From Brevundimonas sp. (GTDB lineage Bacteria; Pseudomonadota; Alphaproteobacteria; Caulobacterales; Caulobacteraceae): DNA of 64,000 nucleotides. This document shows positions 60,312-64,000 of the stretch, piece after piece (the first letter of the stretch is position 1; each line of letters starts with the position of its first letter). Both the position numbers and the translations under genes were made by a program. The stretch lies in NCBI RefSeq assembly GCF_016742135.1, contig NZ_JACVCG010000005.1:58924-122923 (forward strand), read 5' to 3'. Below the pieces are notes generated by a model, which was not told where the DNA came from, made no database searches, and was given only the letters and a program-made list of their open reading frames with translations.

Positions 60312-60506
60312 ACAGTTCAAGGTTTATTATTGGGACTGCCGCAACCATCTTCCTCGACCGGCAGGAGCCGCAACGGCGAGACGGCCCCGCCGCCCGCTTC
60401 GAGTCCGTTGGGAAAGCCGCTGGACAAAATCAGGACTGAGCTGGCATCTTCGCTGACTACCGCCCACAGACATTCGCCGCCGGCGGCATGGCAACCGGTC
60501 TCAGGG

Positions 60507-60835
60507 TCATTGATTCCACAGGTGATGACGGCTCATTCCGGGTTTTCTATCGACTTCGAACCGCTCGACGGCGACCGGCGTAAAGCGACCGTGGGTCGTC
60601 ACGAGACGCCCTTCAACATTGGATTCGAAGCTGGCCTCGCTGGCCCCACGGCCTCCAGCGGTCCGTCGAAGGCCTGAAGCGTCACGAGATCGCGCATGTG
60701 AGGTTCGGCGGCAGGATCGGACAGGACCACGCAACGTGGGGCGCCCCCGTTGCATGGCCGTAGTTAATGCCCCGCACAATGGTCGCAAGCGATGCCGAGA
60801 ACGGCGGGCTCGGGGATGTTCATGGTCGCCATTGT
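60507..60835 (-). pseudogene. Possible decayed gene: coding-like segments in shifting frames
   Basis: AAGGAG then ATG opens a 22-aa ORF (MATMNIPEPAVLGIACDHCAGH*), followed by coding-like segments in other frames; not verified. Confidence 0.3.
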
Positions 60836-60898
60836 GCGTCTCCTTCAAGGGAGGCGTCCGTGCCTCGGCAAACCTAGTCGAGACATGGCGCTGCGGGC

Positions 60899-61240
60899 CT
60901 ACTGGGCCGGCGGCTGATCCGTTTCCGGCACAGCCGCCGGGGATCCGCCCGGCGACGCGTTCGGCACGGGCTGCAGCTCGGCGGGCATGGGCTGTTCGTC
61001 CGCCATGTCCGAAGCGGAATCCAGAGCAGGCTGGCTGGCCATGACCATGATGGCGTAGATGATCAGGATCAGGGTGATGGAGACCACCAGCACAATCAGG
61101 ATCCTGAGGCCGCTGCGGCCCTGCTTGGTGCGGCCTGCGTCGACGACGGGCCCATCGGCTTCACGGGCGTCGGCCTCGGCGGGCTCCTGACCAGGCAGGA
61201 CATCCGTGGGCTCTTCGGGGGGGCGATTTTCGATGGTCAT
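60899..61240 (-). CDS. Small hypothetical protein with single TM segment
   Basis: ILIVLVVSITLILIIYAIMVMAS. Confidence 0.7.
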   Translation of the reverse strand: MTIENRPPEEPTDVLPGQEPAEADAREADGPVVDAGRTKQGRSGLRILIVLVVSITLILIIYAIMVMASQPALDSASDMADEQPMPAELQPVPNASPGGSPAAVPETDQPPAQ

Positions 61241-61297
61241 GCCAAGGAAACCCGCAAGCGCCACCGTTGTTCCGCAAGGCGACTCCGCGCCACTGCC

Positions 61298-62659
61298 TCA
61301 GTAGGCATAGTCCGAGTAAAGCCTGCGCACATCGCCGGCCCAGGGCCCGTGATACAGGTCCAGCAGGCGCTCGGCCGGGGTGACGCCGCTGTCGGCCGTG
61401 TCCTCGAGTTCCGACAGATAGCCGCGCTCATCGACCATGCCGCCCGAGAAGCGCGCCCGGTTCTTCAGCCCCTGCCGGGCGATGGCCACCAGATCGACGG
61501 CCACGTCCCTCAGGACCCGCCCGTTCACCTCGGCCCGCAAGCCCAGGCGGGTGACGTCGCGCCGCAGACGCTCGTGATCCTCGATCTGCCAGTCCTTGCA
61601 GAGGTCCCAGGCCGCCGCCAGCGACGGGGCGTCATACAGAATCCCCGCCCAAAGCGCGGGCAGGGCGCAGATGCGGCTCCAGGGACCGCCGTCGGCCCCG
61701 CGCATCTCCAGATACTGTTTCAGACGCACCTCGGGGAACAGGGTGGTCAGATGATCGGCCCAGTCCTTCGTCGTCGCACGATCGCCCGGCAGGGCGTCCA
61801 GTCTGCCGTCGATGAAGGCCCGGAACGACTGGCCCGACAGATCGACATAGCGGTCGCCCCGCTTGGCGAAATACATCGGCACGTCCAGCGCATAGTCGAC
61901 ATAGGCCTCGAAGCCGAAGCCGTCTGCGAAGACGAAATCCAGCATGCCGGTGCGGTCAGGGTCGGTATCGGTCCAGACATTGGCGCGGGCGGTCAGGAAC
62001 CCGTTCGGCCGACCTTCCGTGAACGGAGAATTGGCGAACAGGGCCGTTGCCACCGGCTGCAGCGCCAGCGAGGTCCGGAACTTCATCACCATGTCGGCTT
62101 CGGAGTCGAAGTCCAGGTTGGCCTGGATGGTGCAGGTGCGCAGCATCATGTCGAGGCCCAGCGCGCCCCGCTTCGGCATATAGGCCCGCATGATGTCGTA
62201 GCGGCCCTTGGGCATGACCGGCACATCCTCGCGCGGCCACAAGGGATCAAAACCCGAGCCGAGGAATCCCAGCCCCAGCTCGTCGGCCACCATCTTGACC
62301 TCGACCAGATGCTGGCCGGTCTCGGAACAGATGTCGTGAATATCCTTCAGCGGCGCGCCCGACAGCTCGAACTGCCCGCCCGGCTCCAGACTGATGGAGG
62401 CGGTATAGCCCTCGGCATTCTTGCGCTCGAGGGCGATGACATGGCCGGCCTCCTCGACCGGGCTCCAGCCGAACCGCTGCAGCCCCTCCAGCATGGCGCG
62501 GATGCCGGATGGTCCGTCATAGGCCGGTCGACGCAGCGTCGCCTTGTCGAAGCCGAATTTTTCGTGCTCGGCCCCGATCCTCCAATGGTCTTTCGGCTTG
62601 ATCCCCTTCGACAGCGCCCCGATCAGGGCCTCGCGGGTCAGCGGTGCAGCATCAGCCAT
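61298..62659 (-). CDS. gshA: Glutamate-cysteine ligase (alphaproteobacterial/plant type)
   Basis: IGAEHEKFGFDK, ISLEPGGQFELSGAPLKDIHDICSE, MRAYMPKRGALGLDMMLRTCTIQANLDFDSEADMVMKFR. Confidence 0.96.
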   Translation of the reverse strand: MADAAPLTREALIGALSKGIKPKDHWRIGAEHEKFGFDKATLRRPAYDGPSGIRAMLEGLQRFGWSPVEEAGHVIALERKNAEGYTASISLEPGGQFELSGAPLKDIHDICSETGQHLVEVKMVADELGLGFLGSGFDPLWPREDVPVMPKGRYDIMRAYMPKRGALGLDMMLRTCTIQANLDFDSEADMVMKFRTSLALQPVATALFANSPFTEGRPNGFLTARANVWTDTDPDRTGMLDFVFADGFGFEAYVDYALDVPMYFAKRGDRYVDLSGQSFRAFIDGRLDALPGDRATTKDWADHLTTLFPEVRLKQYLEMRGADGGPWSRICALPALWAGILYDAPSLAAAWDLCKDWQIEDHERLRRDVTRLGLRAEVNGRVLRDVAVDLVAIARQGLKNRARFSGGMVDERGYLSELEDTADSGVTPAERLLDLYHGPWAGDVRRLYSDYAY

Positions 62660-62719
62660 GAAAGGGGTCCCTCGTTCGTCTGGCGAAATGGGCGGTCCCG
62701 GGGCCGGGCACAAGTGGCC

Positions 62720-63439
62720 TCAGCGTGGCCAGTCGCCCAGGGTCGCCTGCCACAGGGTCAGGGCCACGACGGCCGCCGTGTCGGCCCGCAGCACCCGGGA
62801 TCCCAGCGAGACCGCCGTCGTGAACGGCAGGGCCCGCAAGCGGTCCCGCTCCTCGGGAGAGAACCCGCCCTCCGGCCCGATCAATATGCCCCAGGCCTTG
62901 CCACCCGCAGCGGGCAAGGCCGTCAGCGCCGGCGGGCCGCCCGTCTCGTCGCAGAACATCAGGCGGCGGTCCGGGTCCCACCCGTCCAGAATGGCGTCGA
63001 GGGGCTCGGACGCGACAATCTCCGGCACATCCATACGTCCGGTCTGCTCGGCGGACTCGACCGCGATGGTCTCCAGCCGGTCCAGCCGGATGGTCTGCGG
63101 CTGGGTGCGGGCCGTGCGCACCAGCCGTATACGGCGCGCGCCCAGTTCCGTGGCCTTTTCGACCGCGAACTCCAGCGGGCTCTTCTTCACCACAGCCAGG
63201 ATCAGCTCGACATCGGGCGGCAGGATCTGGTCGCGGACCCGTTCCTCCGCCTTCAGCAGGCAACCCCGCTTCAGCACCTCGGTCACGGAACAGCGCCACT
63301 CACCGTCGCGACCGTTGAAGACCAGAAGAGCATCGCCCGCCTTCAGCCGCATCACCTGGGTCAGATAGCGCGACTGCTCCAGCGTCGGCGCAAGCGCGGC
63401 GCCGGGCGACAGGGGTTGGGGAATATGGAGGCGGATCAT
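62720..63439 (-). CDS. rsmE: 16S rRNA (uracil(1498)-N(3))-methyltransferase
   Basis: SRYLTQVMRLKAGDALLVFNGRDGEW, ILIGPEGGFSPEERDRL, SLGSRVLRADTAAVVAL. Confidence 0.95.
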   Translation of the reverse strand: MIRLHIPQPLSPGAALAPTLEQSRYLTQVMRLKAGDALLVFNGRDGEWRCSVTEVLKRGCLLKAEERVRDQILPPDVELILAVVKKSPLEFAVEKATELGARRIRLVRTARTQPQTIRLDRLETIAVESAEQTGRMDVPEIVASEPLDAILDGWDPDRRLMFCDETGGPPALTALPAAGGKAWGILIGPEGGFSPEERDRLRALPFTTAVSLGSRVLRADTAAVVALTLWQATLGDWPR

Positions 63440-63496
63440 GAGACGTCGGTCGGAGGCTGCGGCTTTCGCTTGCATCTATCGACCGCCTTGGGCCCC

Positions 63497-64000
63497 ATGT
63501 CAGCCATGGGAAAGAAAAATGAGGCCTATGAGGCCGAGCTGCGCACCCTCCAGATCGCCCTGGTCGAAAGCCAGGCCCGGCTGATCGCCGAGGGCCGCAA
63601 GGTGCTGATCCTGTTCGAGGGGCGGGACACGGCGGGCAAGGATGGCGCCATCAAGCGGGTCACCGAGCACATGGCCCCGCGCCATACCCGGGTCGTCTCC
63701 CTGCCCAAGCCGAGCGACCGCGAACAGACCCAGTGGTATTTCCAGCGCTACGTCGCCCACCTGCCGGCGGCGGGCGAGATCGTGATCTTCAACCGGTCCT
63801 GGTACAACCGGGCGGGGGTCGAGGTGGTGATGGGCTTTTCCACGGCCGGGGAACAGGCCGACTTCATCCGCGATGTCCCGGCCTTCGAGGCCATGCTGAC
63901 CGAAGCCAATATCGTCCCGATCAAGATCTGGCTGGACATTACCAAGGGCGAACAGGCGCGCAGGCTTGAGGCCCGGGTCGAGGACCCCCTGAAACATTTC
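63497..64000 (+). CDS. ppk2: Polyphosphate kinase 2 (partial, continues past the window)
   Basis: VLILFEGRDTAGKDGAIKRVTEHMAPRHTRVVSLPKPSDREQTQWYFQRYVAHLPAAGEIVIFNRSWYNRAGVEVVMGF. Confidence 0.96.
   Translation, partial: MSAMGKKNEAYEAELRTLQIALVESQARLIAEGRKVLILFEGRDTAGKDGAIKRVTEHMAPRHTRVVSLPKPSDREQTQWYFQRYVAHLPAAGEIVIFNRSWYNRAGVEVVMGFSTAGEQADFIRDVPAFEAMLTEANIVPIKIWLDITKGEQARRLEARVEDPLKHF

Noticed and set aside
60303-60677. 124-aa plus-strand ORF
   Set aside because: Starts inside the predicted operator, has no good Shine-Dalgarno and low-complexity Pro/Ser composition; more likely non-coding or antisense to a decayed gene.

Overview
This is a high-GC, gene-dense alphaproteobacterial chromosome segment. 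Gene content and order look like Caulobacterales, possibly Brevundimonas-like, but that is inference only. Most of it is conserved core: dnaX (partial) with an SRP RNA gene beside it, nudC, kdsB, thrS, a branched-chain 2-oxoacid dehydrogenase operon with a divergent Lrp-type regulator, the ftsH-tilS-cpoB-pal-tolB-A-R-Q-ybgC-ruvB-A-C block, yebC, pyrD, gloB, phbB, gshA, rsmE and ppk2 (partial). I saw no tRNA, rRNA, CRISPR array, prophage or transposase. The points most worth following up are: (1) a 39.2-41.4 kb islet of small unrelated genes, four of whose five same-orientation GTCCGCTTTCCACCC...AGCGGAC hairpin repeats sit at gene 3' ends in a cassette-like layout; (2) a 50-aa HTH-like ORF missing from the ORF track, in an operon with a winged-helix-like protein, behind a promoter carrying helically phased ACAAGG repeats; (3) a pair of inverted GC-rich palindromic repeats translated in-frame within the E2 dehydrogenase linker; (4) nested palindromes that include the Shine-Dalgarno of the Lrp-type regulator; (5) secreted-protein genes embedded in the ruv and BCKDH operons; (6) a degenerate GGDEF/EAL-like protein next to an 18-bp perfect palindrome. 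All functional calls come from reading sequence and motifs; no database search was run.
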